Assembly: GCF_009177065.1 (NCBI RefSeq)
Contig: NZ_WEZF01000010.1
Location: 62,001 to 126,000 of the forward strand
Length of the DNA stretch: 64,000 nucleotides
Reading direction: 5' to 3'
DNA from: Tautonia marina
Lineage (GTDB): Bacteria; Planctomycetota; Planctomycetia; Isosphaerales; Isosphaeraceae
Translations under genes and position numbers: made by a program
Shown: in pieces, positions 15,639 through 24,049 of the stretch
Numbering within the stretch: the first letter of the stretch is position 1
Layout: each line of letters opens with the position of its first letter
The notes under the pieces: generated by a model
Seen by the model: only the letters and a program-made list of their open reading frames with translations
The model's database searches: none
What the model was told of the DNA's origin: nothing

Positions 15639-15956
15639 ATGCCCGCCCGAAAAGCCAAGCCCGAGCGCGACGTCACCAAGGCCTACCCACTCTCCCAATT
15701 CGCCGACAAGCTCCGGAGGCTGGCCGACGCCGTGGAGGGCGGCCAGCGGTTCCGCATCCAGGTGGCCGGGGAGCGGGTGTCGATCCCGCCCGACGCGATG
15801 ATCAGCGTCGAGCACGAGCGCGGCGAGGACGGGGAGGAGGTCGAGTTCCAGATCACCTGGAAGTCGCCGGTGCTTCCGGAGAAGACCGAGAAGCCCGCGG
15901 CCAAGGGGAAAGCGAAGGCCGGAGGCGGGGCGAAAGCCCGGTCGAAGGAGGGTTGA
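15639..15956 (+). CDS. amphi-Trp domain protein
   Basis: This 105-residue protein has the amphi-Trp pattern: YPLSQFADKLRRLADAVEGG, then a strand pair around RVSIPPDAMISVEHERG and the signature ending EVEFQITWKSP with the conserved Trp. A Lys/Ala/Gly-rich tail follows (KGKAKAGGGAKARSKEG). Amphi-Trp proteins are small bacterial and archaeal proteins of unknown function, often of a type that might bind nucleic acid or proteins. It may belong to the same transcription unit as the two upstream genes (64-nt gap). Confidence 0.75.
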   Translation: MPARKAKPERDVTKAYPLSQFADKLRRLADAVEGGQRFRIQVAGERVSIPPDAMISVEHERGEDGEEVEFQITWKSPVLPEKTEKPAAKGKAKAGGGAKARSKEG

Positions 15957-15997
15957 CCGTGCTCTGGCCGAAGGTAGCTCCGGCGATGGATGAGTGG

Positions 15998-16028
15998 TAA
16001 AATGACGCAAGACTTGCGTCCTAGGAGG
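15998..16028 (+). promoter_or_regulatory. palindromic operator, -10 box and RBS of the HEPN module
   Basis: A TAAAAT -10-like box at 15998-16003 is directly followed by a perfect dyad, GACGCAAG-A-CTTGCGTC (16004-16020), and then by CTAGGAGG (16021-16028), the ribosome binding site of the TTG start at 16037. A repressor bound to the dyad would cover the transcription start. This layout is typical of self-repressed toxin-antitoxin and defence operons. It could instead form a hairpin in the leader. Confidence 0.6.
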
Positions 16029-16036
16029 ATGCCACT

Positions 16037-16735
16037 TTGGATCCGCAACAAATCGTACGCTCTCGCTTTCCTCATGCCCAGGCGATTCACCGGGAGCCGG
16101 TCTACGTTCTCGGCCAACGAGAGCCGTACATGCCGGGCGGCTGGGTGGTGCTCTCCTCGCCAACCCTTGGTGCAGAGCATCTTGGCAGTGGGCCGACCGA
16201 AGACGCTGCTTGGGCAGCCGCTGCAGATACTATCAGCGAGCAGACTTCCTCTCCGCGGCTCAGCTTCAAAGAGTGGCTAGAGGAGCAGGCGAAACGTGAG
16301 GGGGGTGTCGAACTACGCCGACGGCTTATCGAAGATTGGAAGGACGCTGTTGCTGACCTGCTCGCTCAGATGATTAAGTGGCTCGCGGAGGAAGACACCC
16401 AAAAAGTCCTGACCGTCGAAACGGGAAAGATCTCAAAAGAGGAGCAAGGATTAGGGATTTACGACGTCGCTGCTCTTCGCATCAATCTGGCGGCGAAATT
16501 CGTTGAGGTAATTCCAGAGGGACGCAACATCGTGGGTGCCATAGGCAGGAGCGGGGACCTTGGGCTCCGTGCCGAGGGACGGGTAGACATGCGAAACAGG
16601 ACGCGGAAGTACATGCTTTTCCGTGTTGCCTCTGCTGATGCCAAGAAGTGGAACATCGTGGATGACGACAATTATACGATCCAAGATTTTTCGAAAGAAA
16701 CCTTTGTGGCGGCGTTGCAGGATCTTCTGTCATGA
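16037..16735 (+). CDS. unknown partner protein of the HEPN module
   Basis: The TTG at 16037 has an ideal CTAGGAGG site. The 232-residue product has an N-terminal part ending near residue 75 (PGGWVVLSSPTLGAEHLGSG, ...EDAAWAAAADTI) that resembles small domains tagging other proteins. A charged helical middle (WLEEQAKREGGVELRRRLIE) and a C-terminal alpha/beta domain follow (ADAKKWNIVDDDNYTIQDFS). I recognise no catalytic motif. The stop overlaps the ATG of the HEPN gene (ATGA), so translation is coupled. By analogy with HEPN pairs it may be the antitoxin, the operator-binding repressor or a sensor; this is inference. Confidence 0.6.
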   Translation: MDPQQIVRSRFPHAQAIHREPVYVLGQREPYMPGGWVVLSSPTLGAEHLGSGPTEDAAWAAAADTISEQTSSPRLSFKEWLEEQAKREGGVELRRRLIEDWKDAVADLLAQMIKWLAEEDTQKVLTVETGKISKEEQGLGIYDVAALRINLAAKFVEVIPEGRNIVGAIGRSGDLGLRAEGRVDMRNRTRKYMLFRVASADAKKWNIVDDDNYTIQDFSKETFVAALQDLLS

Positions 16736-17400
16736 GGACGCTGGACGATGCCTGGCTGTGGTATGAGGATACCAAAAAAACGCTCCGTCGAATGGAGCGA
16801 ATGGGTAATCGTTATTGGGACAGGATTCCGTGGGATGCGCCGCCTTGGAGGGGCGACCGACACTTCATCGACCTGACCAAAGAGGCGATCGTTAGAGCTG
16901 CGGTGAATGCGTCAGTGCATCTCGACGATTTGGCTGTGGTGGTACTGTTCTCGGTTTTCGAGGCCAACGTGCGTGGCGCAATCCTCGACCAAATGCAAGC
17001 CGAGGAACCACAATACCAACACCGAGCGATTCGAGATGCCATCAGGGCGGCTCGGGACCGTATTGGTGAAGGGAGTTTTTATGCCGTCTTGTCCTCGTTT
17101 AAGGGGTCGGACAACAACCTGATCGAAGACGTAAACCAAGTCCGGAAATACCGTAACTGGGTTTCCCACGGCAGACGTGGCGCACAGCCCGCCTTGGTAA
17201 TCCCGCCAGTCGCTTTTGAGCGGCTGAAGAAGTGCATGACTTTGTTTTTCCCGCCCGTTCCCGAGGAGTGGGTGGCCATCAGTGCTTACTATGTGTGGGA
17301 GGAAGAGACGCGACCTGGCGCAAGAGATTCGGTCTACTGGAATAAAGGGAAAACCCAACTGCAGGAGATGATGAGAACTGGCGAACTTTCACTACCTTAA
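16732..17400 (+). CDS. HEPN-domain protein, predicted RNase toxin/effector
   Basis: This 222-residue, all-helical protein has the HEPN catalytic signature R-x4-H as RNWVSH within VRKYRNWVSHGRRG (about residues 138-151). That motif is characteristic of HEPN ribonucleases in toxin-antitoxin, abortive-infection and CRISPR effectors. A helix near residues 60-85 (LDDLAVVVLFSVFEANVRGA) resembles the dimer-interface helix of the RiboL-PSP/MAE_28990 type of HEPN proteins. The start ATG overlaps the stop of the partner gene. The bicistronic layout and the operator-like dyad upstream suggest a toxin or phage-sensing effector. RNA cleavage is implied by the motif but not shown. Confidence 0.75.
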   Translation: MRTLDDAWLWYEDTKKTLRRMERMGNRYWDRIPWDAPPWRGDRHFIDLTKEAIVRAAVNASVHLDDLAVVVLFSVFEANVRGAILDQMQAEEPQYQHRAIRDAIRAARDRIGEGSFYAVLSSFKGSDNNLIEDVNQVRKYRNWVSHGRRGAQPALVIPPVAFERLKKCMTLFFPPVPEEWVAISAYYVWEEETRPGARDSVYWNKGKTQLQEMMRTGELSLP

Positions 17401-17650
17401 TATTATGGACGCTGCTCGTCCTAAGTCCGCTTAGCACCGTTGCTTGGCTATCACTCAATCAATAGATTCTCAGCGATCATCAAGAATAGGAAGGCGAGAG
17501 GCCCATAATCCAAACTCGATGACCCTGGCATCGGCCTGACTTATCTCGACGTCGAGGGCACCTCGGGCATCGTCCACGTCGTGCCGGACTCAGGTATGCG
17601 CGGTTTATCGGTAGGAGCCTTCTGAGATCCCGCTAGCCAAGAGCCGGTCA

Positions 17651-18295
17651 ATGGCCTATCCTGCTCGCATGAAACGCTTTATCGCTGCCTTCCTGCTCCT
17701 CGTCTGCTGGCCTCTCCCGGCTCTCGCTGGGGACTTCGCGGCCAAGGTCGTCGGCATCTCCGACGGTGACACGCTGACCGTCCTGACCGCCGAGAAGCGG
17801 CAGGTGAAGGTCCGGCTGCATGGGGTAGATGCTCCGGAGACCGGCCAGGACTTTGGCACGCGGGCGAAGCAGGCCGCGTCCGAGATGGCCTTCGGCCAGC
17901 AGGTGACCGTTCGGGAGATGGACCGGGACCGCTACGGCCGCACCGTGGCCGAGGTGTTCCTGCCCGACGGCCGCTCGATGAATCATGAGCTCGTCCGAGC
18001 TGGGATGGCGCACTGGTATCGGCAGTACGCCCCCGCCGACCGCGAGCTGGCCACGCTGGAGGCCGAGGCGAAGGCAGCGAAGCGAGGGCTATGGGCCGTG
18101 CCGCCCTGGGAATGGAGGAGCGGCAAGGGCGTCCCCGTTACGGCGGGGGTCTTGGGGAACCGCCGGAGCTTCGTCTACCATACACCGAACTGCCGGGGCG
18201 CGGCCTCGATGAGCGAGAAGAACCGCGTCCCGTTCAAGACGGCGGCAGAGGCCGAGTCGGCGGGATATCGGAAGGCGGGGGATTGCCGGTGGTAG
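17651..18295 (+). CDS. secreted thermonuclease-like (SNase) nuclease
   Basis: The protein has 214 residues from the ATG at 17651, or 208 from the ATG at 17669, which gives a more classical signal peptide (MKRFIAAFLLLVCWPLPALA). The SNase core contains DGDTLTV, VRLHGVDAPETGQ and DRYGRTVAEVFL, preserving the metal-binding Asp and catalytic Arg/Glu positions of staphylococcal nuclease. A C-terminal extension (SFVYHTPNCRG to AGYRKAGDC) has the spacing of a small Ada-like Cys domain. It likely degrades DNA or RNA outside the cytoplasm. It stands alone: a 250-nt spacer before it shows no gene, and it is convergent with the minus-strand block. Confidence 0.88.
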   Translation: MAYPARMKRFIAAFLLLVCWPLPALAGDFAAKVVGISDGDTLTVLTAEKRQVKVRLHGVDAPETGQDFGTRAKQAASEMAFGQQVTVREMDRDRYGRTVAEVFLPDGRSMNHELVRAGMAHWYRQYAPADRELATLEAEAKAAKRGLWAVPPWEWRSGKGVPVTAGVLGNRRSFVYHTPNCRGAASMSEKNRVPFKTAAEAESAGYRKAGDCRW

Positions 18296-18398
18296 AGCCC
18301 CATCGCGCGCTGGCGTTGCTTCGGGGTCCAACTCTTGCGGTTATTCGCCATGCCTCCGAAGAGCCACGACATAGCTGATTGGCAGTTGCAAGGGACGA

Positions 18399-19484
18399 TC
18401 AATACCACTCGAGTGTCCCGCGGCGTGATGCCATGAGTAGCCATGACATCGCGTGTTTGGATAGTGCGTCCCGTCTCTTCGCCTGATAGGCCCGCACACC
18501 CGACACCAGGGTTCCTACGGCCGCCACCCCCGCCACCATCGTCAGAGCCGGGATATTGAATCCTTCGCCGACCACTGACGATCCCACGGTGGCGATGGTC
18601 CCGATGCCAAATTCCTTGGAAAGTAAGGCGTCTGTCCTGCTGCGTTTGAGACTGTCCTTCAGTTCCTGTAGATCGTCCCGCACGTCCTCTTCATATTGCC
18701 TCTCGATCTCTCGGATGTCAGCGGTATCTCCCTGGCAGGCTGCAATTCGTTTAACGTAGGCGTCAATATGATTCATAAAATTATGGCGCATCTTCCTGAG
18801 CCGCTTCCCCGGCTTCTTCAACTCTTGCTCTCGAAGTTCGATGAGCTCGCCGAGCGTAAATTGATCTGGATCGAGCACTTTGACGGCGATGGTGACCAGT
18901 CGCTCCACGTCGGCGCTCGCTTGACCATCGGGAACCTTCTGGATCGCGGCTATGGATCGGGCCAGCAGACGGTATGAATTCGTTTGATCTGTGACGAGCC
19001 GCTTTTGCGTTCCGGCGCAAGACTCGGCGAGGATCGACATTATCGCCAAGCCTACGTTCCTGCTCATGACCCAGTCTTCGTAGGGTCCGAGGTTGTCTGG
19101 CATGGCCAAATTTGTTTGCTTGAGCGCTTCCAAAGTCTCGCCGAGGAACTTGTCCGGGTAGATAAGGTATCGATTAGTTTCAGGGATCCGCTCGTCCCAC
19201 CGGAAATCATCCGGCAGAGGAGATGTAACGAGCTCTTCAATCAATTGATGGGCCCGCTTCTTCTGCGTCCGATTTGGGACCACCCCCGCCCCGATTAACT
19301 CAACGGCTTTATTGAATTGGGGGCTGGAGTACTCATTTCGGAGCTGAAAGCCTTCGTGGGGGACGATAAACTCCAACCGATCCCAGAGAAGTAGCGCAGT
19401 TTTCAGCAGGCTTTCGTCGCCGTGAGGGTTATGAGGGCCGCCACCTCGCAGCACGGTATGGGGGTAGTAAAGCGCGGTCAGCAT
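18399..19484 (-). CDS. unknown protein with C-terminal membrane segments and coiled coil
   Basis: The 361-residue protein begins MLTALYYPHTVLRGGGPHN. An N-terminal globular domain (~1-200) is followed by a helical/coiled-coil stretch (IREIERQYEEDVRDDLQELK) and a hydrophobic region (TVGSSVVGEGFNIPALTMVA, then AGVAAVGTLVSGV) that can form one or two membrane helices. I do not recognise the family. It is the last gene of the minus-strand defence-like block, 10 nt after the HEAD/DUF3883 gene, so it is probably in that operon. A domain-linker-membrane layout is common in defence effectors that damage the membrane, but this is analogy only. Confidence 0.65.
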   Translation of the reverse strand: MLTALYYPHTVLRGGGPHNPHGDESLLKTALLLWDRLEFIVPHEGFQLRNEYSSPQFNKAVELIGAGVVPNRTQKKRAHQLIEELVTSPLPDDFRWDERIPETNRYLIYPDKFLGETLEALKQTNLAMPDNLGPYEDWVMSRNVGLAIMSILAESCAGTQKRLVTDQTNSYRLLARSIAAIQKVPDGQASADVERLVTIAVKVLDPDQFTLGELIELREQELKKPGKRLRKMRHNFMNHIDAYVKRIAACQGDTADIREIERQYEEDVRDDLQELKDSLKRSRTDALLSKEFGIGTIATVGSSVVGEGFNIPALTMVAGVAAVGTLVSGVRAYQAKRRDALSKHAMSWLLMASRRGTLEWY

Positions 19485-19494
19485 GGCCCAACTC

Positions 19495-20661
19495 CTAGTC
19501 GGCCAATTCCAAGTTCACCGACGCCCTGTAATGCACCGGCTCCAGCAGACAAGTCTTCGACAACGCCCCGCTCAGTATGTATACCCGCGGCCGGCGCGAG
19601 AAATCGAAGACCCGGTAGAGGTGGAACCGCTCCTCGATATCCTCCGAGCAACGTCGCTCGTTCTCCGTGACCACGAAGGGGAAGTACTTTCCGAGGCACG
19701 TTGTCTTGACCTCCAGGCATCGCTCACTATCGTCGGCATCGTCAAATGAGAGCACGTCGAACCCGACGCCATCGCCGCAGGTCTGGGAGATCCATTCTAC
19801 TCGGCTCGCCAGGTCGTCACGTCCTGCAGCCAGAAGTCGCTTCCTCTCTATCTCCAGCGTGAACTGCTCCCCCATCTGCCCTAGCTGTCGATTCAGGGCG
19901 TCCCGCCTCGCGAAATCGACCTTACGTCCCCGCCGCGAGAGCCAAGGCTTTGAATCGCCGCTCGGAAGCACCATCCGGTCGGGCGGATCGTCGAAGTAGC
20001 CCTCCACGCCCCCCTCAGCTAAGGATGGTGACGCTGAAGGGTTCAGCACGGGAGACGCCTCCAACTCCTTCGCCAGCTCGGGATGGGAGTCCAGGTAGGC
20101 CTCGACCACCTGGGGAAGGAGCCGCTTCTGGTAGTTCTTGGCGGGCTTGTAGCCGTTGATGTAAGGCAGCCCCATCTCCAGTAGCACGGCACTGATGTTC
20201 TGGTGCTTGAACTCGACGGAGCCCTTGCTCCGGCCGTTCAGTTGCTCCCGGAGGGCCTGGTTGCGCCCAGCTTTGTTGAAGGGCCGGTCGGCCAGGTCGT
20301 GCCGCAGCATGTCGAAATAGTCGGCGACGATCAGTGAGACTTCCTCGGCGGTCCAGTCTGCACGCTTCTCGGAGTCGGTCGTCTCCTCGCCTTTCTTCTC
20401 GACCTCGAATCCCAACTGCCGCAGAACTTGGTTCGCCTGGCCGGGTGCCTCCCCGCCGCTGAACGCCTCCGGCCGCAGAATTTCGCCGTGAAGGTGACGG
20501 AAGGCCAAGCCGATCACCGCCTTGGGCGGGTAGCGGCGCCCCTCGTAGACGACCTCGTAACCCGTTGGCGCGCCGAACGGATGCTCGACCCCGGCGTCTA
20601 GCTCGCCCAGGGCGAGCCTGACGTGTTCGGCGGTCAGGCCTTTGGGAATCGATTGTGGCAT
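19495..20661 (-). CDS. HEAD-domain / DUF3883 nuclease-like restriction protein
   Basis: The protein has 388 residues. Residues 1-90 (GYEVVYEGRRYPPKAVIGLA) match the ScoMcrA-type N-terminal HEAD domain found in restriction enzymes. A middle domain spans ~100-200 (WTAEEVSLIVADYFDMLRHD, NKAGRNQALREQLNGRSKGS). Residues ~255-385 form a DUF3883-like domain with a PD-(D/E)xK-like pattern: GVGFDVLSFD (Asp) and CLEVKTTCLGK (Glu-x-Lys). DUF3883 is frequent in type I/IIG-like and modified-DNA restriction systems. It lies next to an HNH enzyme with a sulfur-binding domain and probably works with it. Which base modification is sensed cannot be told. Confidence 0.75.
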   Translation of the reverse strand: MPQSIPKGLTAEHVRLALGELDAGVEHPFGAPTGYEVVYEGRRYPPKAVIGLAFRHLHGEILRPEAFSGGEAPGQANQVLRQLGFEVEKKGEETTDSEKRADWTAEEVSLIVADYFDMLRHDLADRPFNKAGRNQALREQLNGRSKGSVEFKHQNISAVLLEMGLPYINGYKPAKNYQKRLLPQVVEAYLDSHPELAKELEASPVLNPSASPSLAEGGVEGYFDDPPDRMVLPSGDSKPWLSRRGRKVDFARRDALNRQLGQMGEQFTLEIERKRLLAAGRDDLASRVEWISQTCGDGVGFDVLSFDDADDSERCLEVKTTCLGKYFPFVVTENERRCSEDIEERFHLYRVFDFSRRPRVYILSGALSKTCLLEPVHYRASVNLELAD

Positions 20662-20816
20662 CGCGGAAAGCAGCGCTACAGGACGAATCGGACCACGGTT
20701 CCAAGATCGTAGCTGCTCGAGATCGTCGACGCCAGGACACTGACCCCACGCACGCCCGGATGCGCTGGCTAACGCTCTTCAGGTGGCAACTCGGCCAGAT
20801 CCGCTCGCGCCTCGGC

Positions 20817-21701
20817 TTACCCGATGTGCCGGGCTTCGCCCTTGAAGACTTCGCGGCCATGCCAATCGAGATGCTTCGGCTCCGGCCGCCAGTCAGGGTG
20901 CTGGGCTTCCCGAATCGGCCTGCCGTGGTAGGCCAGCAACGCCTCTTGGAAGCCGGTGGTGCCGTTCGCCTGGTCTGAGACGAGCAGCACGCCTTCCCTA
21001 ACGGTGAAAGCCCCCAGGTCGAACGTCTTGTGGTGCAGGACGCAGAGGGCAAGGCCGTTGTCCTCGGTGTCGGGTCCGCCAACCTGGTGCCAGCGGATAT
21101 GGGCGGCGTCCAGGGCGATGGACACCGAGCCGAGCCGCACGTCGAAGCCGCAGACGGCGCAGCGAAACTCGTAGGCCTTGAGCACCCGCTGGCGGAAGGC
21201 CGGATCGCGCTTGCGGCGGGTGACGGCCGTCTCCAGCGTCAGGCCGACCGCGTTCAGGATGTCCGGGTGGAGCGACTCTGGGAAATGCTGCTCGAGGATC
21301 CGGCTGGCGATGGCAGCGACGAGGCCGGGGTCAGCGGAAAGGGCGGCCTGCACCTCAGGCGAGAACTCGGCCCGGACGTCGTGCGTCCGCAGCTCGGTGA
21401 CCCGGGGGATGTCGTCGCCGGTCTTTAGAGTCAGGCCCTCCGGGGCGTGGACTGTCCAGACGGCGTCGCGCTGGAGCCGCCAGAAGGGCTGCTCGGGGTG
21501 GTCAGACTTGCGCGGCGGACCGAACTCGCGAAGCAGGGCGGTGAGGTCTGGCTCGACCTGCTGGAACGAGAGATCCTTCTGGCCCGCCTGCCACCGACCG
21601 AGAGCGTAGAGGACGAGGAGCGGCTTGTGCGGGGCGCGCTGGTCGCCCTGCTTCCAGATGCTCAGGCCGTCGAAGCGGTGAAGGACGGTTTCGCTGCCCA
21701 T
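20817..21701 (-). CDS. HNH endonuclease with sulfur-binding (phosphorothioate-recognition) domain
   Basis: The protein has 294 residues. An N-terminal domain (IWKQGDQRAPHKPLLVLYAL, residues ~15-34; about 1-150) has the RAPHKPLL signature of the sulfur-binding domain that recognises phosphorothioate-modified DNA in ScoMcrA-type enzymes. The C-terminal HNH domain has CxxC (Cys181, Cys184), His201, Cys220 and His223-His224 (ALDAAHIRWH; CVLHHKTFDLG). Predicted action: a type IV restriction enzyme cutting modified incoming DNA. The spacing to the HEAD/DUF3883 gene is 155 nt on the same strand. The ScoMcrA domains HEAD and SBD-HNH, fused in that enzyme, are here on two neighbouring genes. Confidence 0.85.
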   Translation of the reverse strand: MGSETVLHRFDGLSIWKQGDQRAPHKPLLVLYALGRWQAGQKDLSFQQVEPDLTALLREFGPPRKSDHPEQPFWRLQRDAVWTVHAPEGLTLKTGDDIPRVTELRTHDVRAEFSPEVQAALSADPGLVAAIASRILEQHFPESLHPDILNAVGLTLETAVTRRKRDPAFRQRVLKAYEFRCAVCGFDVRLGSVSIALDAAHIRWHQVGGPDTEDNGLALCVLHHKTFDLGAFTVREGVLLVSDQANGTTGFQEALLAYHGRPIREAQHPDWRPEPKHLDWHGREVFKGEARHIG

Positions 21702-21797
21702 GGGTGCCCCATCATGAAGCTAACCGACTGGTGCCACGAACGCCACAGCCCGGATGCTGGATGGGGCCGCACACCCGCAAAGCCGGTAGCGTTTGGT

Positions 21798-22919
21798 CTA
21801 CCGTGCTGGGCCTGTCGTACCGGTTGCAGAGCCGTCCGACTCCGACCTGATGCAGGCGGGGCAGATGCCCCCGACATTCTCGGATGTCCTCGCGGGAGGG
21901 GCTGGGAGGATACCATTCCCGTCAGCATGTCCGTCGAGGATCTCCTGGACGCGCTGGACGAAACTCGAGTGGTCAGCGGCGTACATTCCCCCTCTGGCCC
22001 CTTCATAACCGCAATTCCAAGCAGCGAGGGCTTGACCGTAGCGGAACGCATCAGCCAGATCACTATCGGTTAACTTTTGGAAGCCTTCGGCCCCGCCCCT
22101 ACCCGCCCGTTCGATGAAGCCGGCGGTGCACCAATCCCCCGAGCCAGCCGTGTCGCGGATCGAATCGACCGGGAACGCCTTCATTTCAACCCATCGACCC
22201 GCCCGGTGGCTCTGGGATACACGACGATATCGCAAGCCAGCCTCGCCAAGCGTTTCGACCTGCAAGCGCGGGATCCCCTCCATCCCGATCTCGGGCAGCT
22301 CCCGCAGCCTTTCGTGCGAATACTTCACGATGTGGGCGGTTTCCCAGGCCTGGCGAAAGAGAACCTGGTTCCCGATGCTCGATGGCTCGAATACGACCAA
22401 GGCGCCATTCTCGGCGCACGCCTTGGCGAGAATGATTCCTCCCGGCGTCGCCCTGTCGAAGAAATAGACCTGAGCCCCCGCCGCCATCGCGGCGATCTCT
22501 TCGGCTACCGTGGCGAGGACCGGCTTGAACGCCGGGAACTGCGACCCGCACTCTGGGCATCGCCATGAGAAGGAATGCCGGGGAATGTTGCCGCTCCCCT
22601 GAGTGATCCGTTCCACGATCACGGGCGTGCTGCCATCATCAGCCGTGCTGATAAAACGGTCGGACACCCCCCATCGTCGAAGGTCCGCGAGGATGCGATC
22701 AGCAGCGGCACCCGACCGCAGGCGGGCGACAGGTTGGGAGTTCCAACCAAGGTAACGCAGGGCTATCAAGACGTTTCCGCAAGTCCCGCCGGCCCAGTAG
22801 CTCGTGGGAGCTCCGCTCACCTCGCTGATCACGATGTCGAGCGCGAGAAGTCCCGAGCCGACCACTGCAGGGTGGCTCATGTCTGGGCGCATGGTAGCCT
22901 GCTTTCGTGATCGCTTCAT
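21798..22919 (-). CDS. PfkB/ribokinase-family sugar or nucleoside kinase
   Basis: The ATG at 22919 overlaps the stop of the upstream gene (ATGA), giving 373 residues; an upstream start at 22973 is possible. The PfkB fold is shown by YWAGGTCGNVLIALRYLGW near the N-terminus and by DTAGSGDWCTAGFIERAG, the conserved anion hole and catalytic Asp. Two CxxC motifs (RCPECG in the middle, ICPACI near the end) are unusual in PfkB proteins and may bind zinc. The C-terminal ~40 residues extend beyond the usual fold. In the operon with a phosphoribosyltransferase and a SIS-HAD protein, it likely phosphorylates a ribosyl sugar or nucleoside. Substrate unknown. Confidence 0.82.
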   Translation of the reverse strand: MKRSRKQATMRPDMSHPAVVGSGLLALDIVISEVSGAPTSYWAGGTCGNVLIALRYLGWNSQPVARLRSGAAADRILADLRRWGVSDRFISTADDGSTPVIVERITQGSGNIPRHSFSWRCPECGSQFPAFKPVLATVAEEIAAMAAGAQVYFFDRATPGGIILAKACAENGALVVFEPSSIGNQVLFRQAWETAHIVKYSHERLRELPEIGMEGIPRLQVETLGEAGLRYRRVSQSHRAGRWVEMKAFPVDSIRDTAGSGDWCTAGFIERAGRGGAEGFQKLTDSDLADAFRYGQALAAWNCGYEGARGGMYAADHSSFVQRVQEILDGHADGNGILPAPPARTSENVGGICPACIRSESDGSATGTTGPAR

Positions 22920-24049
22920 GTTCCGGCTCCTTCCGAATCGTGAGGCGTTCCGTATGCCTCGCCGTGCAGCCACAGATGGACGAATTCCCCCGCCGGGCCC
23001 GAGATCCGCGCATCGAGGCGGTCGAAGTCGACATCGTAACCGATGGCTTCGACGTACATTACCGTAAAATTTTGCTCCAGGGCAGCCATCAGGGCCCCCA
23101 GGGAGAGGGCCTTGCTGCCCACCGGTGACAGGACGATCTGCGACCCCCCGACTTCCGAGAAGACTCGCCGACGCGCGTCATCGATCCGTAAGATCGACCG
23201 GTAAAGATCGACGGGGCTCTTCTCATCCGCGTACACCAGATCGCGAGCGTCTACCTGCCAAGACTCCTGCAACTCCACCGCGTATTCTTCGATCAGCTCG
23301 TCGGATAGTCGAGGTCGGGCGGCTGGGAACGGCAAGATCGGGCAGACAACGGTATCGGGCTGGGCGTTCCGAATGACCTGGTAGATCTGCCGAAGGATCG
23401 CCTGCCTGCCCCGACTTAGCTGCGGCATCCAGAGCGTCGCGGCGCGAGACTTATCGTGCAGGCCCCAGCCTCCCCGGAAACCATGTATCGGGGCCGGGAG
23501 GTCCCCCGTTATGGATCGGATCGCATGATCGGTCGGCGGCTCGTCCATCACTACGACGTGCAGGTTCCTCGGGGTACCGTTGCCCCCTCGCTTCACGGTC
23601 TCGAGCAGGTGGCGGATCAGCGGGAAGGCGACCCCAAGGGAGAGGGCACTAACATCAACGAAAATATCCGTGAACCCTTGGAGCGAAATTCCGTTGACGA
23701 GCGAAACGGCATTCCTGCCGCCGACGGCCGCGTTGTCGGTGGCGAGGACCTGAATATGGCGGATCATCGCGTTGGGTAGCCAGGACCGCAGTAGAGCGCA
23801 ATTCGCCTCCGCCCTCCTGAGTAGCTCCGGATGCGGGCCGGGCCTTTCCTCCCGAAGGAATAGTCCCTGTAACCGCCCGGCAGCCACCTCCGTCATGAGC
23901 TCACAGATATGTGTGGACCGAGGATCGAAGCCGCCCCCGGCGACGAGCATAACCCGACGGTCATCGTGAGATAGGTATTCGCGGATGAATCCGGCGGCAT
24001 GAACGCCCCTGTGGTAGATGCAGGGGTCCCAGCGTCGAGCCACGCTCAT
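22916..24049 (-). CDS. unknown Rossmann-like protein of the five-gene operon
   Basis: The 377-residue protein starts in an ATGA overlap with the ATPase gene and ends in an ATGA overlap with the kinase gene. Alternating strands and helices with glycine-rich turns (RRVMLVAGGGFDPRSTHICE at residues 31-50, FVDVSALSLGVAFPLIRHLL, QIVLSPVGSKALSLGALMAA) suggest two Rossmann-like halves. The SPVGSKxxSLGA loop looks like a ligand or nucleotide pocket. I know no named family. The layout recalls CARF/SAVED-type sensors that bind small nucleotides, which would fit the metabolic genes around it. That comparison is structural guesswork from sequence pattern. Confidence 0.65.
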   Translation of the reverse strand: MSVARRWDPCIYHRGVHAAGFIREYLSHDDRRVMLVAGGGFDPRSTHICELMTEVAAGRLQGLFLREERPGPHPELLRRAEANCALLRSWLPNAMIRHIQVLATDNAAVGGRNAVSLVNGISLQGFTDIFVDVSALSLGVAFPLIRHLLETVKRGGNGTPRNLHVVVMDEPPTDHAIRSITGDLPAPIHGFRGGWGLHDKSRAATLWMPQLSRGRQAILRQIYQVIRNAQPDTVVCPILPFPAARPRLSDELIEEYAVELQESWQVDARDLVYADEKSPVDLYRSILRIDDARRRVFSEVGGSQIVLSPVGSKALSLGALMAALEQNFTVMYVEAIGYDVDFDRLDARISGPAGEFVHLWLHGEAYGTPHDSEGAGT

